Positions 28,166-37,108 of a DNA stretch of 64,000 nt are shown here, piece by piece. The position numbers and the translations under genes are program-made. The notes under the pieces were generated by a model. That model saw only the letters and a program-made list of their open reading frames with translations, made no database searches and was not told the origin of the DNA. Position 1 is the stretch's first letter. Each line of letters opens with the position of its first letter. Source of the stretch: UBA7672 sp038326205 (GTDB lineage: Bacteria > Pseudomonadota > Alphaproteobacteria > Caulobacterales > Hyphomonadaceae); the NCBI GenBank assembly GCA_038326205.1, contig JBBQJV010000005.1:28337-92336 (forward strand), given 5' to 3'.

Positions 28166-29095
28166 TTGCCCGAGACCGAAGCCAGCCATGTTCCAGCCGA
28201 CGCCGTCCGCGGATCGTGGGTCAGCCGTGCGCCCGCGTTCGCGCGCCCATACCTGCAACTGTCACGCTATGACCGCCCGGCTGGATTCTGGCTGCTCGCT
28301 CTCCCCTGCCTGATTGGTCTCGTGCTGGCGCGTATTCCCAGCATGCTCACGCCCGCCGACGGATGGCTGGGCCTCTTGTTTGTCATCGGTGCGGTTGCGA
28401 TGCGCGGCGCAGGCTGCACCTACAACGACATTCTCGACCGCGACATCGACGCCAGGGTCGCCCGCACCGCGCTGCGCCCTTTGCCGTCTGGCGCGGTCTC
28501 CCTGAAGAAAGCCTGGGTCTGGCTGCTGATCCAATGCGGCGTCGGCCTTGCCGTCCTGCTCTGCCTGCCTGACCTCGCGAAACTCATTGCGCTCGGCGCC
28601 ATCCCTATGGTCGCGCTCTACCCCCTGATGAAGCGCATCACCTGGTGGCCGCAGGTCTGGCTTGGCCTGACATTCAACTGGGGCGCCATCGTCGCACCCG
28701 CTGCCGCGCGTGGCGAACTCGTGACTGCAGACGCCCTGCTCTATGCTGGTCTGGTATTATGGACGCTGGGCTATGACACGATTTACGCCATCCAGGATCG
28801 CGAAGACGATGCGCTGATCGGTGTTCGCTCGACCGCGCGACGGTTCGGCGGCCAGATCAAACCCGCCGTTTCGGCCATCTACCTCGCGTGTGCAGCACTC
28901 TGTGGGGCGGCTGGATACCTGGCAGGCGGTTGGCTCACGCTGGCGCTCGTCGCGCCGTTCGCGCTCCACCTGTTGTTTCAGGCCGCGCGACTTGACCCCA
29001 CCGACGGCCAGCGCGCCCTGATGCTGTTCAGAGCCAACCGCGAGGCAGGACTGCTGTTGCTCGCAGGTTGGGCCTTCATTGCGGCGCCGATCTAG
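28166..29095 (+). CDS. ubiA: 4-hydroxybenzoate polyprenyltransferase
   Basis: A 309-residue integral membrane prenyltransferase making the ubiquinone precursor. The first Asp-rich motif is CTYNDILDRDIDARV and the second lies in DTIYAIQDREDDALIG. Eight to nine helices follow. I favour the TTG at 28166, which has AAGGA six bases upstream and yields the family-like N-terminus before DAVRGSW. The frame also runs back to an ATG at 28103, but those 21 residues do not resemble the family and that ATG overlaps rsmE. Confidence 0.9.
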   Translation: MPETEASHVPADAVRGSWVSRAPAFARPYLQLSRYDRPAGFWLLALPCLIGLVLARIPSMLTPADGWLGLLFVIGAVAMRGAGCTYNDILDRDIDARVARTALRPLPSGAVSLKKAWVWLLIQCGVGLAVLLCLPDLAKLIALGAIPMVALYPLMKRITWWPQVWLGLTFNWGAIVAPAAARGELVTADALLYAGLVLWTLGYDTIYAIQDREDDALIGVRSTARRFGGQIKPAVSAIYLACAALCGAAGYLAGGWLTLALVAPFALHLLFQAARLDPTDGQRALMLFRANREAGLLLLAGWAFIAAPI

Positions 29096-29131
29096 CGGAT
29101 ACTTAACGAGGATCGGAATTCGGGAGTCGTT

Positions 29132-30076
29132 ATGGCGGAAGAACGCAAGCGTCCAAATATGGGTGTCATCGTCGGCATAGCGACGGCGGTGATCGTCGCT
29201 GGCGGTGGCGGCATTGCAGCCCTGAATATGATGGGCAACCAGGGCAACAACGCGCTCGGCGACCCGACCCCAATCACTGGCGCCGACCCGACCGTCGACG
29301 TTCAGTCCGCACCGTTGAAAGAGCCTGCCACACCGGCCGCGCCGCTCACGCCGATGCAACCCGGCACGGCTACGCTGTCGCCTGATGGCTCGATCAGCTT
29401 CATCGACGAATCCCTCACCTTCAGCGCTGTCATGCCGAAGGCTGCGGCAGATGACCCGATTGTCCGAAAACTGCAGGCCGAGGCGCAGGCCTATCTCGAC
29501 AAGAGAAAGGTGGAGGCGCGCGCCGACTTCGATGAGCGCAAGAAACAGGGCGCCATCGAGATGTCATGGGAAGTTCAGCAGGAATGGAAGTACACCGCCA
29601 CCGCTGGCGGCATCGCGAGCCTGGTCGGCACTAACTATGAATTTACCGGCGGCGCGCACGGCATGAGTGCAACCGACACAAAGATTGTCCGTGCCGATAC
29701 CGGGGAGGAGCTCTCGCTGGCAAAGATGCTGCTGCCGGACCGCTCCCCGTCCCCTGCGATCACCATCGCAATCTGCGAAGGCCTCAAGGTCGAGAAGATG
29801 AAGGCGATCCGGTCGGCCACTATTTTCGACGAGCCCATCGTCTGCGCTGGCCCCAAGGCGAATGTGAAGATTGAGGACGCGCACATCGCCCTCGCGCCCT
29901 CCACCGATGCCGATAAGTTCGGCGGCCTGTTCGTCTATTACGATCCGTACGCGGTCGGGTCCTACGCGGAAGGTTCGTATTCGCTCAGCATTCCGCAATC
30001 CGTGTTCAGCGAAGACCTGCGCCCGCAGTTCAAGTCGCTGTTTGGCGGAGGCGTCCCGTCGGCGGCCAAACCCTAG
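29132..30076 (+). CDS. Membrane-anchored RsiV-like (DUF3298) protein
   Basis: A 314-residue protein with an N-terminal helix (about 10-32), a proline-rich linker (40-75) and a periplasmic domain resembling DUF3298/RsiV, seen in the GGAHGM motif around residue 172 and the C-terminal LFVYYDPYAVGSYAEGS. In Bacillus RsiV this fold senses lysozyme; here there is no cytoplasmic anti-sigma domain, so the role is unknown. A GGGAG site precedes the ATG. It converges on tadA, with both stop codons in one CTAG (30073-30076). Confidence 0.78.
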   Translation: MAEERKRPNMGVIVGIATAVIVAGGGGIAALNMMGNQGNNALGDPTPITGADPTVDVQSAPLKEPATPAAPLTPMQPGTATLSPDGSISFIDESLTFSAVMPKAAADDPIVRKLQAEAQAYLDKRKVEARADFDERKKQGAIEMSWEVQQEWKYTATAGGIASLVGTNYEFTGGAHGMSATDTKIVRADTGEELSLAKMLLPDRSPSPAITIAICEGLKVEKMKAIRSATIFDEPIVCAGPKANVKIEDAHIALAPSTDADKFGGLFVYYDPYAVGSYAEGSYSLSIPQSVFSEDLRPQFKSLFGGGVPSAAKP

Positions 30077-30534
30077 CGGCGCGCCCGGAAGAAGCTGCGC
30101 AGCAACGCCGCAGACTCATCCGCCATCAAGCCAGAAGTCACCGTGGGCCGCGAATGGCAGGTCGGTTGCTCGAAGAAGCGCGGGCCATGCGCGACCGCGC
30201 CGCCCTTTTCATCCGTCGCGCCATAGACCACCCGGCCAATGCGCGCATGGCTGATCGCGCCAGCACACATCGCGCAGGGTTCCAACGTCACATAGAGGGT
30301 CAACCCGCTCAGCCGGTAATTGCCCAGTTTTGCACCCGCGGCACGCATCGCCAGCACCTCGGCGTGGGCGGTCGGATCATGCAGCCCGATCGGCTGGTTG
30401 TGCGCCTCGGCCACCACGTCGCCCGTCGCCGGATCAATGACGACAGCGCCAATTGGCGCCTCACCAGCGTCCGCAGCCGCCTGCGCCAGCGCGATCGCCC
30501 GCCGCATCATCTCAATGTCGAAAGCCGCGTCCAT
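30073..30534 (-). CDS. tadA: tRNA-specific adenosine deaminase
   Basis: A 153-residue cytidine-deaminase-fold enzyme converting adenosine-34 to inosine in tRNA-Arg(ACG). The zinc ligands are visible: HAEVLAM (His and catalytic Glu) and PCAMCAGA (two Cys). I start it at the ATG at 30534 (MDAAFDIE), the family N-terminus. The longer open frame upstream is unrelated. Guanine deaminase is an alternative member of the superfamily, but the length and motif spacing favour TadA. Confidence 0.93.
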   Translation of the reverse strand: MDAAFDIEMMRRAIALAQAAADAGEAPIGAVVIDPATGDVVAEAHNQPIGLHDPTAHAEVLAMRAAGAKLGNYRLSGLTLYVTLEPCAMCAGAISHARIGRVVYGATDEKGGAVAHGPRFFEQPTCHSRPTVTSGLMADESAALLRSFFRARR

Positions 30535-30704
30535 GCCGCCCCATAGCATTTCAGCGGTGGGATGCCAGAGCCGGCTCGGCCGAGGTGGAATCGCGTAAGG
30601 CGATCCATCCAAGTCGTGAATCCTACCCGTAACAAGGAATCCAGAGCACATGCGGCAGCACCGAAGCTTCCACCAAGGCTGATCGTGCTCTAGACGCTGC
30701 TTCA

Positions 30705-31268
30705 ATGCGCATCATTGCTGGTACATTGAAGGGCCGAACCATCCGCTCGCGAGACGGGCAAGGTACACGCCCCACCTCTGAACGGGCGCGCGAGTCCCTG
30801 TTCAACGTCCTCGCCCATGCCGACTGGGCCCCGGCACTTGGAGGCGCGCGCATCATCGACGCTTTTGCCGGATCGGGCGCGCTTGGCTTTGAAGCCATCT
30901 CGCGCGGCGGATCATTCTGCCTGTTCGTCGAAATTGACGCGGCTGCGCGCGGCTGCATCCGCGACAATGTCGAGGCGTTCCAGTTGTTCGGTAGTACGCG
31001 TATTCATCGCCGCTCGGCCACAGACCTAGGCGCCAAACCAGCCGGGTTGGGCGCGCCGTTCGATCTCGTATTCATGGACCCGCCCTACGCGCAGGGCCTC
31101 GTGCCGCCCGCGCTGGACCAACTGGCGAGCGGACAATGGTTGACGCCTGACGCTCTGGTCGTTGCCGAAACCGGATCGGATGAACTTGCGCCAATCGCGC
31201 CGGGCTGGATCACTGAAGATGAGCGCATCTACGGCGCGGCGCGCGTATCGTTCCTGCGCAGGGGCTGA
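30705..31268 (+). CDS. rsmD: 16S rRNA (guanine966-N2)-methyltransferase
   Basis: A 187-residue class I methyltransferase modifying G966 of 16S rRNA. MRIIAGTLKGR is the characteristic start. The cofactor motif is IIDAFAGSGALGFEA, and the catalytic loop is FMDPPYAQG. The last 40 bases of the gene are antisense to the end of the CPBP protease gene (31229-31268). No strong ribosome site is visible upstream. Confidence 0.95.
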   Translation: MRIIAGTLKGRTIRSRDGQGTRPTSERARESLFNVLAHADWAPALGGARIIDAFAGSGALGFEAISRGGSFCLFVEIDAAARGCIRDNVEAFQLFGSTRIHRRSATDLGAKPAGLGAPFDLVFMDPPYAQGLVPPALDQLASGQWLTPDALVVAETGSDELAPIAPGWITEDERIYGAARVSFLRRG

Positions 31269-32173
31269 CCCTTCGGCAGCGGCGCGAACGGCGACAAGAC
31301 AAACGCCAACAGAAGGCCCAAAATCAGCACATCGGTCGGCGCAGACCCGAGTGCGTCAGGCAGGCTGATCAGGAACAGCGAGACCGGGGGCGCCGATCCC
31401 GCTACGCTCACCACCAGAAGCGCGCCGATATTGTTGACGAAATGAAATCCCATCGCGGCCGACAGTCCACCCGTGCGCCAAACGGTCGCCGTCATAACCA
31501 TTCCGAGCAGGGTTGCTGCGACGACGTAATACGCGCCGAACATCAGGTCGCCGCCGCCATTGCTGACATGCGCAATGCCGAATGCCAGCGACGGCACAAG
31601 CCCCCACACCAGCGGATGCCGCATGCGTGCCGCAAGCTGCTGCGTGAGATAGCCTCGGAAGAACAACTCCTCCCCCGCGCTCTGCAGGAAGATCAGGATA
31701 GCGAGCGGCGCGAACGACATCAGCCACGTTTCCAGCGGCAAGCTCGACCGCTGCGGCGTCATCCCCGAAGCCGCAGACAGCGCGACGCCAGCCGCCAGAT
31801 ACCCCGCCGCCAGCGCCATCCCCACCGAAAACTGCCCCAACCGCACGCGCCGGTCGTACGAAATAACAGATACGAAACTGCGCTTGCCGAGCAGCCGCGC
31901 CGCTGCCCAGACGCCAAACCATAGGCCCCAAAACGTTGCGAACAGAACGCCCGTCGCCATCACGATGTCCATGTACGAAAGCGGCCTATCGGACCGGCCC
32001 ATGACCGACGCCATCGCATCCGGGCTGATCAATCCTGTGCGAACGGCGACCAGGCCGACCACCATCGTCCATACCAGCCAGACGCCAACAACGAGGCCAG
32101 CGCCCAGCGCGGTGCGCCACAGCTGCGTGCGCGGCCGCGCAGCGTCGATCCATCGCTGGAACGGATGCTCCAT
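31229..32173 (-). CDS. CPBP family intramembrane metalloprotease
   Basis: A 314-residue membrane protein with about seven or eight helices and the complete CPBP (CAAX-prenyl-protease/bacteriocin-processing) motif set: EExxxR as GEELFFRGYL, FxxxH as AFGIAHVSN, and HxxxN as GFHFVNNIG. It is likely an active intramembrane protease of unknown substrate. The tail is Arg/Pro-rich and polar. It overlaps rsmD by 40 bases tail-to-tail, and its ATG is ten bases past the quinone oxidoreductase stop. Confidence 0.9.
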   Translation of the reverse strand: MEHPFQRWIDAARPRTQLWRTALGAGLVVGVWLVWTMVVGLVAVRTGLISPDAMASVMGRSDRPLSYMDIVMATGVLFATFWGLWFGVWAAARLLGKRSFVSVISYDRRVRLGQFSVGMALAAGYLAAGVALSAASGMTPQRSSLPLETWLMSFAPLAILIFLQSAGEELFFRGYLTQQLAARMRHPLVWGLVPSLAFGIAHVSNGGGDLMFGAYYVVAATLLGMVMTATVWRTGGLSAAMGFHFVNNIGALLVVSVAGSAPPVSLFLISLPDALGSAPTDVLILGLLLAFVLSPFAPLPKGQPLRRNDTRAAP

Positions 32174-32183
32174 CGTCAGGACC

Positions 32184-33158
32184 TCATGGCTTCAGGACTG
32201 TCGCGCCGATTGTGCCGCGCCCTTCAAGAGCACGATGAGCTTCCGCTGCATCCTTCAAAGCAAAGCGTTGGCGCACGTCCGCCTTCACCGCGCCCGAACG
32301 CATTGCTCCCCACAGCCCGGCTGATCCGCGTTCGAGTTCCTCGCGTGTCTTGGTAAAATGGAACAGTCCCGGCCGCGTCATGATCAGCGAACCGCCCTGG
32401 TTGAGTCGCGCCGGCGGAATGGGATCGACCGGTCCCGAAGCATTGCCATACGTGATGAACCACCCGCGCGGTTGAAGCGAGCGCATGCTCGCCTCGGCCG
32501 ATGTTTTGCCGACGCTGTCATAGACTACCGGCACGCCTTTGCCGTTCGTAAGATCCTTGACGCGCGCCGCTACGTCCTCGTTGCTGAGGATCGTTGCGTC
32601 GCACCCATAGCTGCATGCGAGTTCTGCTTTCTCGGGCGTAGACACCACGCCGATCACCCGTGCGCCTTGCGCATTCGCCCACGGCACAAGAATGGACCCC
32701 ACACCGCCCGCCGCCGCCCAGACGAGAATGGTCTCGCCCGGCTGGATGCGGCGGATCTCGAACGTCAGCATCCAGACCGTCAGCCCCTTCAGGAACACCG
32801 CAGCTGCATCCTCGTCCGACACCGTATCCGGAATGCGAACCAACCGATCCGCAGGCGCATTACGATGCGAGGCATACGCCCCCGGCACGCCATTATAGAC
32901 TACCCGATCGCCGACTTTCACGCTGGCGACACCCTCGCCCAGCGCCTCCACCACTCCCGCCCCCTCGACACCCAAAACCGCAGGCGTCGGTCCCGGATAA
33001 AGTCCCGTGCGCGTATAAATGTCGATAAAATTGAGTCCGATGGCCGTCTGGCGTAGCCGCGCCTGTCCCGGCCCCGGAGGCGGCAAATCAACCTGCTCAA
33101 ACTTCATTTCCTCCGCTCCGCCGTGTTTGTGGATACGGATGACGTCTGCTGTAGACAT
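32184..33158 (-). CDS. NADPH:quinone oxidoreductase, zeta-crystallin type
   Basis: A 324-residue medium-chain reductase without the catalytic zinc. It starts MSTADVIRIHKHGGAEE (33158), with the conserved FIDIYTRTGLYP loop, GVEGAGVVEALG, the dinucleotide-binding motif VWAAAGGVGSILV, and GNASGPVDP late. It would transfer electrons from NADPH to quinones or enones, a detoxifying role. It is divergent from rnhB with 52 bases between start codons, and may form an operon with the CPBP protease downstream. The open frame extends further upstream without family similarity. Confidence 0.92.
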   Translation of the reverse strand: MSTADVIRIHKHGGAEEMKFEQVDLPPPGPGQARLRQTAIGLNFIDIYTRTGLYPGPTPAVLGVEGAGVVEALGEGVASVKVGDRVVYNGVPGAYASHRNAPADRLVRIPDTVSDEDAAAVFLKGLTVWMLTFEIRRIQPGETILVWAAAGGVGSILVPWANAQGARVIGVVSTPEKAELACSYGCDATILSNEDVAARVKDLTNGKGVPVVYDSVGKTSAEASMRSLQPRGWFITYGNASGPVDPIPPARLNQGGSLIMTRPGLFHFTKTREELERGSAGLWGAMRSGAVKADVRQRFALKDAAEAHRALEGRGTIGATVLKP

Positions 33159-33210
33159 GAAACTCTCGTATGGTTGCCGCGACCGGTCAGACTCATGTCT
33201 AACGCCTTCC

Positions 33211-33807
33211 ATGGACTTGTTCGAGCCAGTCATTGTTGAGATTATTTGTGGTATAGACGAAGCCGGTCGCGGCCCGCTGGCTGGCCCTGTCTGCGCCGCC
33301 GCCGTGATCCTTGATCCGAAACGCCCGATCCAGGGCCTCAACGACAGCAAGCAATTGAGCGAGAAACGCCGCGACGCGCTCGCCCCGCAAATCCGCGAGC
33401 GCGCCATCGCGTGGGCCGTCGGCTGGGCCAGCGTCGAGGAGATCGACGAATTCAACATCCGCCAGGCCAATTTCCGCGCCATGCGCCGCGCCTTCGACGG
33501 CCTCGGAATCCGGCCCACCCACGCCCTCGTCGATGGCAAGGACCCGCCACCGCTCACCTGCCGCATCACCTGCATCATCGGGGGCGACGCACTGGAGCCT
33601 GCCATTTCGGCCGCCTCCATTCTCGCGAAGACCGCGCGCGATGCCCTCATGGTGGAACTTTGCGCCCAACATCCCGGCTACGGGTTTTCGCAGCACAAGG
33701 GTTACGGCTCGACAGCCCACCTCGAGGCTCTGCGGCGGCTGGGACCAAGCCCGGTGCATCGCCGCACGTTCGCGCCGGTCAGAGCCTTGCTCGACGGCGC
33801 CGCCTAG
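33211..33807 (+). CDS. rnhB: Ribonuclease HII
   Basis: A 198-residue RNase HII, which removes RNA from RNA:DNA hybrids and single ribonucleotides. The active-site motif ICGIDEAGRGPLAG contains the first catalytic acids. The Asp of LVDGKD and the Glu/Asp region of LEPAISAAS complete the set. GYGFSQHKGYGSTAHL is the family C-terminal signature. I start it at the ATG at 33211. Its stop interleaves with the mutL stop in a CTAG (33804-33807). Confidence 0.95.
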   Translation: MDLFEPVIVEIICGIDEAGRGPLAGPVCAAAVILDPKRPIQGLNDSKQLSEKRRDALAPQIRERAIAWAVGWASVEEIDEFNIRQANFRAMRRAFDGLGIRPTHALVDGKDPPPLTCRITCIIGGDALEPAISAASILAKTARDALMVELCAQHPGYGFSQHKGYGSTAHLEALRRLGPSPVHRRTFAPVRALLDGAA

Positions 33808-35681
33808 CGCCGCCCGAACAGCCTCTCAATATCGCTGAGCTTCAGCTCGACGTAAGTCGGGCGGCCATGATTGCACTGGCCCGAATGCGGTGTCGATTCC
33901 ATCTGGCGGAGCAGCGCGTTCATCTCCTCGGCGGTGAGGCGACGTCCGGCGCGAACGGAGCCGCGACAGGCCATGTTGCCCATCACCTCCTCCATGCGCT
34001 CCTTCAAAGCCAGGCCAGCCTCGTACTCGGCGAAGTCGTCCGCCAGATCGCGGATCAGCCCTTTCACGTCCATGGGGCCGAACAGCGCCGGCGTCGCGCG
34101 CACGGCAACAGCGCCGCGCCCGAACGGTTCGACCTCAAGCCCCATCTGCTCAAGCTCCCCCGCACGATCGAGCACACGCAGCGCCTCCTCCTCGGACAGC
34201 TCCACGATCTCAGGGATCAGCAGCGCCTGACGCTTCACGCCTTCGCCGCCCATCTGCGCCTTCATGCGTTCATAAACCAAACGCTCATGCGCGGCGTGCT
34301 GGTCGACGATCACCATGCCATCGGCTGTCTGCGCGATGATGTAAGTCTCATGCACCTGCGCCCGCGCCACGCCCAATGGCGGCGTTTCAACAGGCGCATC
34401 ATCCGGCCGGGGCTCCACGCGTGCACTCGGAGCTCCCGCAAACGCATCGAACGTGGAGGCGCGATTGTCCGACATTCCCGGATAAGGCGCGCCATACCCC
34501 GTGTCCGACACGACGGGCCGGGCGGGCGACCATTTCGCGTTGCGTGAGGCCCACTGCAGTGACGGCGCGACATGGCTGGTGGCCGCCCCCAACGCCGCGC
34601 CCGCAACGGTCGTGCTGGCGCGATGGCCCGCAGCGGCGAGCGCATGGCGCAATGCGCCGATCATCAGGCCACGTACATTGGCAGCATCCCGGAAGCGAAC
34701 TTCCGTTTTGGCGGGGTGAACGTTCACGTCGACCTGCATCGGATCGAGGTCGACAAAAAGCACCGCCATAGGATGTCGGTCGCGCGCGAGAAAATCCTGA
34801 TACGCCGCGCGCAGCACACCGACCAGCAGCTTGTCCTTCACCGGCCTGCCATTCACGAATAGGTACTGGTGCTGCGACGTACCGCGATTGAAAGTCGGCA
34901 AACCGGCAAAGCCTGAGACCCGCACGCCCTCGCGCTCCGCCTCGATCTCGACAGCGTTATCGCGGAACTCGCGGCCTAGCACGGCGCCAAGACGCTTCAG
35001 CCGCGCCTCGGTAAGCGTGCCTTGCTCGGCCTGCAGCTTGATGATCGCGCGCTCGTCAGTCTCCAGATAAAACGACACGTCCGCCCGCGTCAGCGCCAGA
35101 CGCCGAACAGCGTCCGCGATCGCCTGCGACTCCGATCGTTCCGACTTCATGAATTTCAGGCGCGCGGGCGTCGCATAGAAAAGATCGCGCACGTCGACGC
35201 GCGTGCCATTGCTCGTCAGTCCACTCCACGGACCCGGCTTCGGCCCATCGATACGCCCGGCATCCACTGTGATCTCGAAAGCCCCGTCGGCGCCCTTCGC
35301 ACGGCTGAGGATCGACAGCCGCGATACCGATCCAATCGACGGCAACGCCTCGCCCCGGAAGCCCATGGTGCGGATATCCAGCAGGTCGACATGCCCGTCA
35401 TCATCGGCGGTCAGTTTCGACGTCGCATGCCGCTCGATCGCGACCGGCAGTTCATCAACCGACATACCATAGCCGTCATCCTCGACCATCAGCCGCGCCA
35501 GACCACCACCCTCGATGCGGACCCGGATGGCGCGCGCGCCGGCGTCCAGCGCATTCTCGATCAGCTCCTTGGCCGCGGCGGCCGGGCGCTCCACCACTTC
35601 GCCCGCAGCAATGCGGTTCACCGCGTCCAGCGGCAGGCGGCGGATGCGTCCTTCAGGGTGTTTCAGGGCTGATTCGGCCAT
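33804..35681 (-). CDS. mutL: DNA mismatch repair protein MutL
   Basis: A 625-residue MutL. The N-terminal GHKL ATPase shows ELIENALDAG, DDGYGMS and FRGEALPSIG. The C-terminal domain carries the endonuclease metal motif DQHA..E....E (DQHAAHERLVYERMK) and ACRGSVRAGR, so this is the nicking type used in species without MutH. A Pro/Ala-rich linker spans about residues 330-430. The start is placed at the ATG at 35681 (MAESALKHPEGR). It is the last gene of the minus-strand run from ileS. Confidence 0.97.
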   Translation of the reverse strand: MAESALKHPEGRIRRLPLDAVNRIAAGEVVERPAAAAKELIENALDAGARAIRVRIEGGGLARLMVEDDGYGMSVDELPVAIERHATSKLTADDDGHVDLLDIRTMGFRGEALPSIGSVSRLSILSRAKGADGAFEITVDAGRIDGPKPGPWSGLTSNGTRVDVRDLFYATPARLKFMKSERSESQAIADAVRRLALTRADVSFYLETDERAIIKLQAEQGTLTEARLKRLGAVLGREFRDNAVEIEAEREGVRVSGFAGLPTFNRGTSQHQYLFVNGRPVKDKLLVGVLRAAYQDFLARDRHPMAVLFVDLDPMQVDVNVHPAKTEVRFRDAANVRGLMIGALRHALAAAGHRASTTVAGAALGAATSHVAPSLQWASRNAKWSPARPVVSDTGYGAPYPGMSDNRASTFDAFAGAPSARVEPRPDDAPVETPPLGVARAQVHETYIIAQTADGMVIVDQHAAHERLVYERMKAQMGGEGVKRQALLIPEIVELSEEEALRVLDRAGELEQMGLEVEPFGRGAVAVRATPALFGPMDVKGLIRDLADDFAEYEAGLALKERMEEVMGNMACRGSVRAGRRLTAEEMNALLRQMESTPHSGQCNHGRPTYVELKLSDIERLFGRR

Positions 35682-35755
35682 AACGCAGTTTAGCCTTTTC
35701 GCGCGGCGATTGCAGGGCGTCGCACCGCCTGAGCCCACAGCTTTGTGGGTCCCGC

Positions 35756-37108
35756 TCAGTCCGTAACCGGCTGGCCCACCATCACGAAGCTGAAATCCTC
35801 GGGCTTCATGTATTTCGACGCCACCCGCTTCAGATCGTCTAGCGTTACCGCTTCGAAATAATCATTGCGATGCTGCACATAGTCCGCGCCCTGTCCGTCT
35901 TGCCAGAAGCCCAGCAGGTTGCGGGCCGTCTTGGTGTTAGAGTCGAACGACAGCGGAAAGGCGCCGGTCAGGTAGGCCTTGGCGTCATCAAGCTCGGTTT
36001 GCGTCGGCCCATCCTTGCCCAGCCGTCCGATATTCTCGCGGATCAGGCGGACAACCTCCTCGGCCTTGTCGTTCATCGTCGAACTCGAGCCGGTCCAGCG
36101 CCAGTAATAGGGCTGGATGCTCAGGCCCGTCCCGATGCCATAGGTCAGACCTCGTTTCTCACGCACTTCGTCAACCAGGCGCGACGAAAATCCTCCGCCG
36201 CCCAGAATGTAGTTCAGCGTGTAGGCGGCAAAGAAATCCGGATTGTCGCGCCGCACGCCGGGGCCCGAGAACAGCACCAGAGTTTGCGGCTGAGGCAATT
36301 CCTTGATGATCGGTTCCGCCTGCGCGGGTCGCGCAACAGCGTCCGGCAGGATCACGAGCGGCGGCGCCACCGGCAGATCGCCGAACATCAGATCCAGCTT
36401 GGGTTTCAGTTCCTCGGCCGTGATGTCGCCAACGACCACGACCATCACCCGGTCGCGCGTCATCAGCCTGTTCTTGAGATCGAACACGTCCTGCTTGCTG
36501 ATGGTTGACACGGTCTCCGGCGTCGCATGCCGCGCATAGGGATGGCCGGGGATCAGCGCGTCGTTCATCGCGCGCGAGGACACCGTTTTCGGATTGCTCT
36601 CATCTTGCTTCAGACCGACCGTCAGCTCACGTTTCGCGCGTTCGAACGGGTCGCTGTCCATGCGCAGCTTGTTGAACGCCAGCCGCACCATCTCAAAACT
36701 ATCGTCAGCCGTCGCCTTCAGCGCCGACAATCCGCAACTGGTCCAATCGACCCAGACCCCGCAGGCGAACTCCATGTTCAGATCCTGCATCCGCGCGCCG
36801 TACGTGGTGGTGTCGAGATTGCCCGCGCCTTCATTCATCATATAGCCCAGCACCCAGCCGACCCCGTCCTTGCCAGAAGGCTCTGTCGCGCTGCCACCCC
36901 GCCAGGAAATTTCCATCGCGATCGACGGCACGAATGTCTCGCTGACCAGCCATGCGGTAATGCCGCCCGGAGATGTCACGACCTGCACGTTGGAGAGTTC
37001 GGACCGCTCTCGGGCGAGGGTCATCACTGGCGCCGGCGCGACCAAAGTCCCAGTTTGGCACGCGGCGAGACCCAGCAAAGCGGCAAGGCTGGCCAGCGCG
37101 CGCATCAT
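35756..37108 (-). CDS. M16-like lipoprotein, zinc motif lost (partner subunit)
   Basis: A 450-residue secreted M16-fold protein with lipobox LAAC after a short signal. Where active relatives have HxxEH, this one reads GWVLGYMMNEG, so the metal site is gone and it is probably the non-catalytic half of a heterodimer. The C-terminal EKRGLTYGIGTG region is well conserved, as in processing-peptidase alpha subunits. Its ATG overlaps the stop of the active M16 gene by four bases, which fits a two-subunit complex in the envelope. Confidence 0.9.
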   Translation of the reverse strand: MMRALASLAALLGLAACQTGTLVAPAPVMTLARERSELSNVQVVTSPGGITAWLVSETFVPSIAMEISWRGGSATEPSGKDGVGWVLGYMMNEGAGNLDTTTYGARMQDLNMEFACGVWVDWTSCGLSALKATADDSFEMVRLAFNKLRMDSDPFERAKRELTVGLKQDESNPKTVSSRAMNDALIPGHPYARHATPETVSTISKQDVFDLKNRLMTRDRVMVVVVGDITAEELKPKLDLMFGDLPVAPPLVILPDAVARPAQAEPIIKELPQPQTLVLFSGPGVRRDNPDFFAAYTLNYILGGGGFSSRLVDEVREKRGLTYGIGTGLSIQPYYWRWTGSSSTMNDKAEEVVRLIRENIGRLGKDGPTQTELDDAKAYLTGAFPLSFDSNTKTARNLLGFWQDGQGADYVQHRNDYFEAVTLDDLKRVASKYMKPEDFSFVMVGQPVTD

